From Candidatus Symbiobacter sp. (lineage in GTDB: Bacteria; Pseudomonadota; Alphaproteobacteria; Elsterales; Elsteraceae): a DNA stretch of 6,387 nucleotides. This document shows positions 1-5,439 of this stretch, one piece after another (positions within the stretch are counted from its first letter, which is position 1; each line of letters begins with the position of its first letter). The translations under genes were made by a program, and so were the position numbers. Below the pieces are notes generated by a model. The model was given only the letters and a program-made list of their open reading frames with translations, ran no database searches and had not been told where the DNA came from. The stretch covers positions 1-6,387 of the forward strand of contig JASGCR010000128.1 in NCBI GenBank assembly GCA_030054015.1. The letters run 5' to 3'.

Positions 1-27
1 TTTAGCAAAAAATTCTAGCTTTTCTAT

Positions 28-51
28 CCCCCCCTTCTAAAGAAGGGGGGG
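28..51. repeat. Perfect 11-bp palindrome with a C7/G7 core
   Basis: Seven C followed by TTCT (28-38) is matched exactly by AGAA followed by seven G (41-51), around a 2-nt AA centre. In RNA it would fold into a very stable hairpin. It lies inside the presumed IS end, about 30 bp from its tip. Neither side has a convincing T-run, so it is not called a terminator. One possibility, by analogy with other IS elements, is that it blocks read-through transcription or translation into the transposase. Confidence 0.6.
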
Positions 52-64
52 TAAATAAATTTTC

Positions 65-82
65 GACTTAATCAGACCTTCC
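65..82 (+). repeat. 18-bp inverted repeat, left copy (IS terminal repeat)
   Basis: GACTTAATCAGACCTTCC is the exact reverse complement of 6309-6326. The identity stops at both borders: position 64 does not match, and neither does 83. This is the expected behaviour of a terminal inverted repeat. Confidence 0.85.
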
Positions 83-113
83 TTGGAGCAGGTCAGCACA
101 AGTCCTAAAAACA

Positions 114-168
114 GGAGCGTCATTATCCCCCGTCCAATGTCTGTCGACATTGGCGGGGGACAGGCTCC
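114..168. terminator. Bulged hairpin with T-runs on both sides, likely bidirectional terminator and repeat
   Basis: TCCCCCG (126-132) pairs with CGGGGGA (154-160). After a bulged T133, CCAATGTC (134-141) pairs with GACATTGG (146-153) around a TGTC loop. An outer GGAGC (114-118) pairs with GCTCC (164-168). On the minus strand the hairpin is followed two bases later by TTTTT (complement of 107-111). On the plus strand TTTTT occurs at 174-178, five bases after the stem. It would insulate the transporter from IS transcription. It shares GAGCGTCATTA (115-125) with the hairpin at 1540-1550. Confidence 0.5.
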
Positions 169-213
169 GCAGATTTTTGCATCTCCTCGAACGAAAATTT
201 TAACAAATTTAGC

Positions 214-219
214 TATGAT
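214..219 (+). promoter_or_regulatory. Possible -10 box for the transporter
   Basis: TATGAT matches the sigma70 -10 consensus at 5 of 6 positions. It lies in an AT-rich stretch 46 bp before the chosen ATG. No good -35 box is seen at normal spacing. A transcript starting near 226 would leave out the ATG at 224 and favour the start at 266. Confidence 0.3.
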
Positions 220-265
220 AAACATGTCGCTTGGAAAAAATTACATTTATTCATATCGGAAAAAA

Positions 266-1510
266 ATGATTGCTTGGTATCGAGAATTTTCGCCCGCCGC
301 ACGCAAAAATTATTGGGGGTGTTATGCGGGATGGTCATTGGACAATTTAGATTTTCACATCTTTCTCTTGGCGATACCGGCCTTGATCGCCGCGCTCGGC
401 ATCAGCAAGACCGAAGCCGGGATGCTCGGCAGCGTGACGCTCATCGCCTCGGCGCTGGGGGGATGGGTGATAGGTGCCATCTCGGATCGCTATGGGCGGG
501 TAAGAACCCTAAAACTGACGATTATCTGGTTTGCGTTTTTCACTTTTCTGTGCGGCCTGGCGCAAAATTTCCCGCAATTGGCGGTGTTGCGGGCGATGCA
601 GGGTTTTGGCTTTGGCGGTGAGTGGGGAGCGGGGGCGGTGCTGGTGGCCGAATCGATCAAAAGCCAGCATCGCGGCAAAGTCATGGGATCGCTGCAAAGC
701 GGGGCGGCGGTCGGCTGGGCGGTCGCGCTGATCCTCGCCACCGGCCTGTTTCTTTTGGTGCCGCCGGATTATGCCTGGCGCGTCTTATTTATGGTGGGGT
801 TGCTGCCAGCATTGTTGGTCATTTTCATGCGCCGCCACCTGAGCGAGCCGCCCCGCAACCCACCGCATTGCCCCACAACCACCAAACCCGGCCAGTTTAC
901 CGCCATTTTTCACCCAGGCATCAGGCGGAAAACCCTGCTGGGTTTGTTGGTGGCGGCGGGGGGGCATGGTGCCGCCCATGCGGTCTTGACCTGGTGGCCG
1001 ACATTTTTGCACAGCGAGCGTCATTTATCGGTGCTGGCCGCCGCCGGTTATATGGGGGTGATGATTGCCGGCTCCTTAAGCGGCTCGATGATCAGTGCCG
1101 CGCTGCAAGACCGGCTGGGGCGTCGCCACACCATCATGCTGTTTGCCGGGTTCGGGATGGTGTTGGTACCCAGCGTGATGTTTTTGCCGATTCCGCCAAG
1201 TGTGATGCTGTTTTTGGGCTTTCCGCTCGGCGTGGCCATAGCGGGCATTGTCGGATGTTTGGGGGCGTTGCTGAACGAATTATACCCCACCGCCTTGCGC
1301 GGTACCGGGGTCGGTTTCTGTTATAATTGCAGCCGGATTCTGGCCGCCATCTTGCCCAGTTTGGTCGGATTTATGAGCGAATCCATGCCGCTTGGTCACG
1401 CCATCGGCATTGATGCCGCCCTCGCCTATCTGCTGGCCCTGGTCGCGGTCTGGTTTTTGCCCGAAACCAAGGGGAAATCGCTGGCGGAGGGGGAAGGGGT
1501 AAGAGGATAG
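266..1510 (+). CDS. MFS transporter, sugar/organic-acid (NanT/YjhB-like) type
   Basis: This is a 414-residue integral inner-membrane protein with about 12 predicted hydrophobic segments, a normal length for the major facilitator superfamily. The family moves sugars, sialic acid or aromatic and organic acids by proton symport. The loop after TM2 carries motif A (G70-AISDRYGR, D74 R75). A second copy of the motif lies after TM8 (QDRLGRR, D282). The stretch RAMQGFGFGGEWGAGAVL, with its GGEW, is typical of the NanT-like branch. The C-terminus ends with P399-E-T-K-G403, as in sugar porters. The ATG at 266 is preferred because the sequence GGA precedes it at 258-260 and residue 1 lies just before the conserved YWGCYAGWSLDNLDF segment. 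In-frame codons back to 83 (including ATG 224) cross the hairpin and an IS border and look noncoding. The lactonase and dehydrogenase further downstream suggest an aldose substrate, but specificity cannot be read from the sequence. Confidence 0.85.
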   Translation: MIAWYREFSPAARKNYWGCYAGWSLDNLDFHIFLLAIPALIAALGISKTEAGMLGSVTLIASALGGWVIGAISDRYGRVRTLKLTIIWFAFFTFLCGLAQNFPQLAVLRAMQGFGFGGEWGAGAVLVAESIKSQHRGKVMGSLQSGAAVGWAVALILATGLFLLVPPDYAWRVLFMVGLLPALLVIFMRRHLSEPPRNPPHCPTTTKPGQFTAIFHPGIRRKTLLGLLVAAGGHGAAHAVLTWWPTFLHSERHLSVLAAAGYMGVMIAGSLSGSMISAALQDRLGRRHTIMLFAGFGMVLVPSVMFLPIPPSVMLFLGFPLGVAIAGIVGCLGALLNELYPTALRGTGVGFCYNCSRILAAILPSLVGFMSESMPLGHAIGIDAALAYLLALVAVWFLPETKGKSLAEGEGVRG

Positions 1511-1530
1511 AGGGAAGAGGGAGGAGCGGC

Positions 1531-1587
1531 AAAAAAAAAGAGCGTCATTACCCGCCGCGCAGCCAAAGAGCGGGTAATGTTGCTCTT
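1531..1587 (-). terminator. Rho-independent terminator for the minus-strand gene at 1760-2221
   Basis: CATTACCCGC (1546-1555) pairs perfectly with GCGGGTAATG (1570-1579) over a 14-nt loop. The stem is extended by AAGAGC (1538-1543) with GCTCTT (1582-1587) across a 2x2 internal loop. On the minus strand the stem runs straight into a tract of T (complement of A 1531-1539). On the plus strand only CTTCCG follows, so termination of the transporter mRNA here would be weak. The first arm shares GAGCGTCATTA with the hairpin at 114-168. Confidence 0.7.
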
Positions 1588-1667
1588 CCGTTTAATATAG
1601 ATGGGTGGTAGGCCTTGAAAACTTGTTTGATTTTTTCAACCCACATGCCTATAATCAATGTCATGAC

Positions 1668-1758
1668 GGGTGACGAACGGAAAGGCGTCCGTTCAACCCT
1701 AGGGTTTACGCCACAAATTACGCCCCAGGGGGATGGTGGGTCTGCCGTCCACCCATCC
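1668..1758. repeat. Structured intergenic segment with two further stem-loops
   Basis: Two additional inverted repeats lie between the terminator and the end of the nuclease-like gene. The first is GAACGGA (1675-1681) with TCCGTTC (1688-1694) over a 6-nt loop, extended by GGGT (1668-1671) with ACCC (1696-1699). The second is GGATGG (1731-1736) with CCATCC (1753-1758), continued past a bulged C by TGGG with TCCA. A 71-codon minus-strand reading frame crosses all of this, but its path through three hairpins and its end inside the terminator stem argue against a protein. It could be a dispersed repeat, a structured 3' UTR or a small RNA. I cannot decide among these. Confidence 0.45.
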
Positions 1759-1759
1759 G

Positions 1760-2221
1760 TCATTTAATTCTGGTAAAACGACGTTTGTCGGCAAATGTTT
1801 GCGGGTTTAATTTGAAAGCTGAACGCACGACGTTTAGCGTATTTTTTTTGCGACCGATTTTAAACCCGACTTCTACGACCAGTTTTATTGTTCGATCATC
1901 GACCAACGAAGGTAAAATATATACCAATTTATTTTCATCTGTGTCGCAATAAGCAGTACGATCATTTGCAAATATTCTTGGCAAGGATTTCCATTCTTCG
2001 ATACTTAGTGCGTTTCCTTGCGTTTTGTGGCGTTCCGCTTTTTTACCCACCAACAGACGATCTTCAACCACGATGTCAGTGCTAATAGGAATTTCGACGT
2101 ATTTACTGATCCAAAATGCTAATTCTGTCTGTGCCATCTTGCCAATTAATTCATATTCGCCTGAGCTGCGTGCGTTCCCGATTGATTTTTCGACAAAAGC
2201 TTCAAATTGGTTTTGCGTCAT
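1760..2221 (-). CDS. Putative stand-alone BECR-fold nuclease-like protein (PBECR/MuF C-terminal type)
   Basis: The protein has 153 residues, soluble, with no signal peptide or membrane segment. An N-terminal helical part (about residues 1-50, MTQNQFEAFVEKSIG) precedes a region with the order LSIEEWKSLPRIFAND, KLVYILP, IKLVVEVGFKIGRKK and NTLNVVRSAFKLN. This order of an E/D-W-x-x-L-P helix, two central strands and a closing N-V-V-R-x-A-x-K strand is what I remember from the phage-barnase-EndoU-colicinE5/D-RelE-like domains found at the C-terminus of phage MuF proteins. Those domains are predicted RNases or toxins. Here the domain stands alone. The ATG at 2221 is chosen over the ATG at 2284 because the extra 21 residues are hydrophobic and unlike the rest. 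The weak AAAGAAA upstream is its only ribosome-binding candidate. The gene is divergent from the ATPase gene, GC-poor like the cassette, and has its own terminator. The family call is from pattern memory; a hypothetical protein of other function is possible. Confidence 0.45.
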   Translation of the reverse strand: MTQNQFEAFVEKSIGNARSSGEYELIGKMAQTELAFWISKYVEIPISTDIVVEDRLLVGKKAERHKTQGNALSIEEWKSLPRIFANDRTAYCDTDENKLVYILPSLVDDRTIKLVVEVGFKIGRKKNTLNVVRSAFKLNPQTFADKRRFTRIK

Positions 2222-2296
2222 TGGTTTTTCTTTGAAAGCGGGAACAATCAAAGAGTTTATAACAAAAACAATGCGATGATGCACGATAGAAATTTA

Positions 2297-2320
2297 TCAC
2301 AATTCGTTTGCGAATTATGA
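2297..2320. promoter_or_regulatory. Inverted repeat in the divergent promoter region
   Basis: TCA-c-AATTCG (2297-2306) and CGAATT-a-TGA (2311-2320) form a 10-bp inverted repeat with one mismatch around TTTG. It lies between the divergent nuclease-like and ATPase genes. A short related set, TATTCG at 2395-2400 and CGAATA at 2412-2417 and 2423-2428, occurs nearer the ATPase start. These could be binding sites for a regulator of the cassette, but no regulator gene is present in the window. Confidence 0.3.
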
Positions 2321-2330
2321 CGCTTTTTGA

Positions 2331-2360
2331 TTGAGTTCCGTGGAATGATGCAACTATCTT
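2331..2360 (+). promoter_or_regulatory. Weak candidate sigma70 promoter for the defence cassette
   Basis: TTGAGT (2331-2336), an 18-bp spacer and TATCTT (2355-2360) each match 4 of 6 consensus positions. They lie about 85 bp before the ATPase ATG. The remainder of 2222-2445 holds no coding sequence that I can support. Confidence 0.25.
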
Positions 2361-2445
2361 AAATATTGAAGTGTAGTAAGAGTTTGGTCTTGCTTATTCG
2401 TTGGGATTGAGCGAATATGTAACGAATATATCTGGATTGCCGCCC

Positions 2446-3819
2446 ATGTATCTGCATAAATTAACCCTTCAAAATATAAGCTGTTTCGAGAATGCTCATT
2501 TTCATTTTGACCCGCATTTTAATCTGATGGTGGGGGTAAATGGCAGTGGAAAATCGTCGTTAATTGACGCGATTTTATATGCGGTTGCCCCATTGCAAGC
2601 GAGTTTTTTAAATTTAGCTCATCCTGGCGTTATTCATTTTTTTACAAAAATTTCCGCCCGCATTGCCGCAAAAAAAATAAATAATATTTTACAAATGGAG
2701 GTGGAAGTACCGAGTAAAGTTGATTTCAATTTTCGATATGGTTCGATTGAACTGATTTCATCAATCATCAATAACGTTGATTTAACTCAATTTATGGTTT
2801 ATGGTAACCCCGCCATTGATTATAACAACACAACAATTTGGAATAATTTTGTTAATGCCATTAATCAAGCAAAATTTGAAATTCAAAATTCCGATATCAT
2901 CCCCATTTGCCTATGTTACAAAACCAATCGATTCCAGGACTTAAACAACCTCCAAGTTAATCCCACGATTATTATGACCAATACGACACCATCCCGATTT
3001 AATGCGATAGATAATTGGCATAATGCTGGTCATAATATATTGTCGCAAAATCTGTCTTTAATTGCCCATTATTATGTTAGTGCCATATTTAAAAATCGTA
3101 CATCGCCGCAATTAAAATTACTTGAAAAAATATTGCCGGATTTCCTTGATGGTGCCAAACGTCTCAGCTATGACAATGACATTTCTGATGTTTTGATCGA
3201 ATTTGACGATGGTCGATTATTACCGGTGCGTTCGCTCAGCGACGGTCAACGCGAAATGCTGTGTTTGATAACCGACATGGTGCGACGGATGCTTCACCTC
3301 AATGCGAATTTGGGGGATAAGGTACTGGCAGAGACGCCAGGCATTATTTTGATTGATGAGTTGGACCAACATTTTCACCCGCAATGGCAACGCAAAATCG
3401 TGCCGCTGTTAAAAAAACATTTTCCCAAAATTCAATTTATCGTGACATCGCATTCGCCGCAAATTATTGGCGAAACCCCGCCTGAGCAAATTATTTCGCT
3501 CGATCATCGGCAATATGATGGAACCTATCTCAATTTCCAAGAATTGGGCAAGCATTCATACGGCCTTGATACTAATGAAATTCTGGCTTATCTGATGAAC
3601 ACCCCAGCGCGCTCCCCGGATATTCAGGAAAAAATTGATGAGATTGATGATCTGCTTAGCCGCGCGGAAACCATTACCGATCTTGAACGCGCCGAAAAAT
3701 TGAATCTGGAATTACGCGCTATTATTGGCGAGGAGTCAGAAACCATCAGCAATGATGCCTTTATCGCCCGCCGCCGCGGCCAAATACAACGCAACATGTC
3801 CAAAATCGAAGCGAAATAA
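2446..3819 (+). CDS. ptuA: PtuA-like AAA/ABC-type ATPase of a Septu-type anti-phage system
   Basis: This 457-residue soluble ATPase belongs to the SMC/ABC-like OLD/RloC-type group. The N-terminus YLHKLTLQNISCFENAHF is the usual first strand pair. Walker A is G30-VNGSGKS37. The ABC signature is LSDGQR (264-269). Walker B is GIILIDE with D304 and E305, followed by LDQHFHPQWQ. The H-switch is TSHS with H336. All catalytic positions look intact. An acidic, helical tail (about 386-457, DIQEKIDEIDDLLSRAET) follows, as in PtuA and retron-associated ATPases. In Septu, PtuA forms a complex with the HNH nuclease PtuB that acts on nucleic acid during phage infection, and here an HNH gene follows 14 bp later. 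The ATG at 2446 is chosen because GGA lies 9 bp upstream and the conserved strand starts there; a TTG at 2401 would add 15 unlikely residues. The gene is clearly more AT-rich than the sugar genes, which suggests acquisition. No reverse transcriptase is present, so a complete Ec78-type retron is not supported. Confidence 0.75.
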   Translation: MYLHKLTLQNISCFENAHFHFDPHFNLMVGVNGSGKSSLIDAILYAVAPLQASFLNLAHPGVIHFFTKISARIAAKKINNILQMEVEVPSKVDFNFRYGSIELISSIINNVDLTQFMVYGNPAIDYNNTTIWNNFVNAINQAKFEIQNSDIIPICLCYKTNRFQDLNNLQVNPTIIMTNTTPSRFNAIDNWHNAGHNILSQNLSLIAHYYVSAIFKNRTSPQLKLLEKILPDFLDGAKRLSYDNDISDVLIEFDDGRLLPVRSLSDGQREMLCLITDMVRRMLHLNANLGDKVLAETPGIILIDELDQHFHPQWQRKIVPLLKKHFPKIQFIVTSHSPQIIGETPPEQIISLDHRQYDGTYLNFQELGKHSYGLDTNEILAYLMNTPARSPDIQEKIDEIDDLLSRAETITDLERAEKLNLELRAIIGEESETISNDAFIARRRGQIQRNMSKIEAK

Positions 3820-3833
3820 ATAAGGCATTAACC

Positions 3834-4490
3834 ATGCGCTTTATCAAAAAACAACAATACCAGCACTCAATTTTTGCCGATTGGCAAAATAATCCAGTTA
3901 AACATAATTACCCAGTGCGAGAATTGCTGTGCCAAGAACAATTAAATCTTTGCGCCTATACCATGCAAAAAATCGCACCAGATAATAATTCGTCACATAT
4001 TGAACATGTCGACTCCCAATATAACGCGCCGCATCGTAAATTTGACTATGATAATGTCGTGGCATGTGCCAATGATACGGCATTTGGAGCCAAATTCAAA
4101 GCTAAAGCCAATCTTTTCGATTATGTACATCCATTACTCCCCGCATGTGAAACGCGGATTCGCTATTTGCCCGATGGGCGATGCGAAGCAGCAAATCCGC
4201 TTGATAATCAGGCAAATCAGACCATTACGATCCTTGGATTGAATCACAAGGAGTTGGTAAAAAAACGACGCGATTGGATTAACGGACATGGGTTATACAA
4301 GGCAAAACTTGAAAAAAAATTCAACAAACATGCCGAAATACCTGACTATCCAGGTCGAAGTGAATTACAAGATATTATCGATGGCTCACATGAGGCAAAA
4401 TTTGCCGATGGGAAGATAATGCCATTTCCCATCGCCTTTCGGCAAATTGCCGAAAATCGTCTTAAAGAAATGCCAGAAAATGAAACCTAA
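3834..4490 (+). CDS. ptuB: PtuB-like HNH endonuclease family protein (TIGR02646-like), zinc site altered
   Basis: The protein has 218 residues. It starts MRFIKKQQYQ, like the MRxIKK start typical of retron/Septu-associated HNH proteins. The HNH core is visible: L39-C40-A-Y-T43-M, then H55-I-E57-H58, then F70-DYDN74-VVAC78. It is followed by FGAKFKAKA, LFDYVHPLLPACETRIRYLPDGR and ITILGLNHKELVKKRRDWI, which correspond to the family's conserved 'NPL.P.CE.R..Y..DG' and 'LGLN...L...R' blocks. In relatives as I recall them, the first motif is CAYCM and a cysteine stands just before FGA. Here these are T43 and A83, so two likely zinc ligands are missing. AAGG (3822-3825), 8 nt before the ATG, is a good ribosome site. 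The gene is in an operon with the ATPase, and its last 11 nt overlap the lactonase start. It presumably supplies the DNA-cleaving subunit; whether it is active is uncertain. Confidence 0.7.
   Translation: MRFIKKQQYQHSIFADWQNNPVKHNYPVRELLCQEQLNLCAYTMQKIAPDNNSSHIEHVDSQYNAPHRKFDYDNVVACANDTAFGAKFKAKANLFDYVHPLLPACETRIRYLPDGRCEAANPLDNQANQTITILGLNHKELVKKRRDWINGHGLYKAKLEKKFNKHAEIPDYPGRSELQDIIDGSHEAKFADGKIMPFPIAFRQIAENRLKEMPENET
4394..4455. promoter_or_regulatory. Two palindromes sharing a GGCAAA core upstream of the lactonase
   Basis: GGCAAA-A-TTTGCC (4394-4406) and TTTCGGCAA-A-TTGCCGAAA (4437-4455) are perfect inverted repeats with single-base centres 46 bp apart. Both lie inside the ptuB 3' end, the second 24 bp before the lactonase ATG. 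They could be operators for a sugar-responsive repressor or an RNA hairpin affecting coupled translation. They may also be codon coincidence. Confidence 0.35.
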
Positions 4491-5400
4491 TGTTGTGAAA
4501 TTGGAACTCGATCTCAAATTAACCGTCGGGGAATGCCCGCTCTGGTCGGTGGCGGAGCAATCCTTATACTTCGTTGATATTGCCCAGAAAAAAATCTATC
4601 GTTACCACCCCGCCGATAGCAAACTCGATCAATGGGACGCGCCGGAGGAGCCAGGGTGCCTGGCATTAATGGCACATCAATGTCTGATGGTTGCCCTCCG
4701 CTCTGGTTTTGCCAAGTTCGATACCAAAACCGCGCGTTGGGGAGAAACCCAAAAAATCGATCATGACGTGACCAAATTCCGCTTTAATGACGGCAAATGC
4801 GATGCGCGCGGGCGGTTTTGGGCATCCACCATGTTTGAGCCGCGTACCGACAATCTGGCGGCGTTATATTGCCTGGAACGGGGGAAAATTCACCGCATCC
4901 TGGGCCCGGAAAATGGCCAGGGGGTCAAAGTCGGCAATGGCATCGCTTTTGACCCCATGAACGGCTTTCTCTACCGCGCCGACACGCCGAACCACGTGAT
5001 TTATCGCCATAGCTACGACCTGGAAACCAAAAAATTAGGCGATGCGATCCTTTTTTACCGCGCCCAGGATAACCGCACTGACGAAAATTACCAAGGCCGC
5101 CCCGATGGTGCCGCCATCGACACCGACGGCAATTATTGGAGCGCACAATTTGAAGGCGGCCAGGTGCTGCGATTCGACCCGTCAGGTCAAATTACCCAGG
5201 TCCTTAAAATCCCGGCACGGCGCACCACGATGGTGGCTTTTGGCGGCCCGGACTTGCGCCGCCTCTATATCACCACCGCCCGCGAAAATGCCAGCGATGC
5301 CGAATTGCAAAAATATCCATTATCCGGCGGGGTTTTTTCAATTAATCTCCCGTGCCAAGGGGCGTACCAGGGGCGACCAGAACCGCTTTATCTCGAATAA
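4480..5400 (+). CDS. SMP-30/gluconolactonase-family sugar lactonase (XylC-like)
   Basis: This 306-residue cytoplasmic six-bladed beta-propeller belongs to the SMP-30/gluconolactonase/LRE family, which uses a bound divalent metal to hydrolyse aldonolactones. The expected ligands are in place: E18 in VGECPLW, N153 in KVGNGIAFDP and D209 in GRPDGAAID. N103 in FRFNDGKCDARGRFWAST is the usual substrate-side residue. Length and residue spacing fit the family (about 290-300 residues). The ATG at 4480 overlaps the upstream ptuB by 11 nt. GTG 4495 is an alternative start, which would leave the protein just outside the conserved region. The dehydrogenase 39 bp downstream belongs to the xylose dehydrogenase clade, so the likely substrate is a xylonolactone or a related aldonolactone. 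Base composition returns to the GC-richer style of the transporter. The exact sugar is not determined by the sequence. Confidence 0.85.
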   Translation: MKPNVVKLELDLKLTVGECPLWSVAEQSLYFVDIAQKKIYRYHPADSKLDQWDAPEEPGCLALMAHQCLMVALRSGFAKFDTKTARWGETQKIDHDVTKFRFNDGKCDARGRFWASTMFEPRTDNLAALYCLERGKIHRILGPENGQGVKVGNGIAFDPMNGFLYRADTPNHVIYRHSYDLETKKLGDAILFYRAQDNRTDENYQGRPDGAAIDTDGNYWSAQFEGGQVLRFDPSGQITQVLKIPARRTTMVAFGGPDLRRLYITTARENASDAELQKYPLSGGVFSINLPCQGAYQGRPEPLYLE

Positions 5401-5439
5401 AACATTGTGCAACGAGGGCAAGAATTGGGGGCGCAAGCA

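Larger units (their letters stand above)
1..82. mobile_element. End of an IS5-group-like insertion sequence (partial, runs off the left edge)
   Basis: Read on the minus strand from 82 downward, the sequence starts GGAAGGTCTGATTAAGTC. This is an exact 18-bp match to the inverted copy at 6309-6326 and resembles, from memory, the E. coli IS5 terminal repeat (GGAAGGTGCGAACAAGTC). The outer tip is therefore at 82 and the IS body extends left out of the window. Beyond the 18 bp this copy and the right-hand copy diverge, which fits the two being opposite ends of the same kind of element. No transposase codons can be recognised in these 82 bases. The next four bases, TTGG at 83-86, would be the target duplication; IS5 elements make 4-bp duplications. 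The family assignment rests on the terminal repeat only. Confidence 0.5.

Noticed and set aside
37..225. A 62-codon minus-strand frame at the left end
   Set aside because: It crosses the IS border, the 18-bp terminal repeat and two hairpins, so it spans unrelated sequence units.
83..265. N-terminal extension of the transporter starting at TTG 83 or ATG 224
   Set aside because: The extension translates a terminator-like hairpin and AT-rich leader. The conserved MFS sequence begins right after ATG 266, and a -10-like box lies at 214-219.
622..1326. Long overlapping frames inside the transporter, and similar ones inside the dehydrogenase (both strands)
   Set aside because: They are side effects of GC-rich coding sequence; the Arg/His/Pro/Gly-rich translations show no family motifs, whereas the main frames do.
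1548..1763. A 71-codon minus-strand reading frame whose ATG overlaps the stop of the nuclease-like gene (ATGA)
   Set aside because: It runs through three stem-loops and stops inside the terminator stem; its composition does not look like a protein. The overlap is probably chance.
2446..4490. A retron of the Ec78 type, because the ATPase/HNH pair also occurs there
   Set aside because: No reverse transcriptase or msr/msd-like region is present near the pair within the window.
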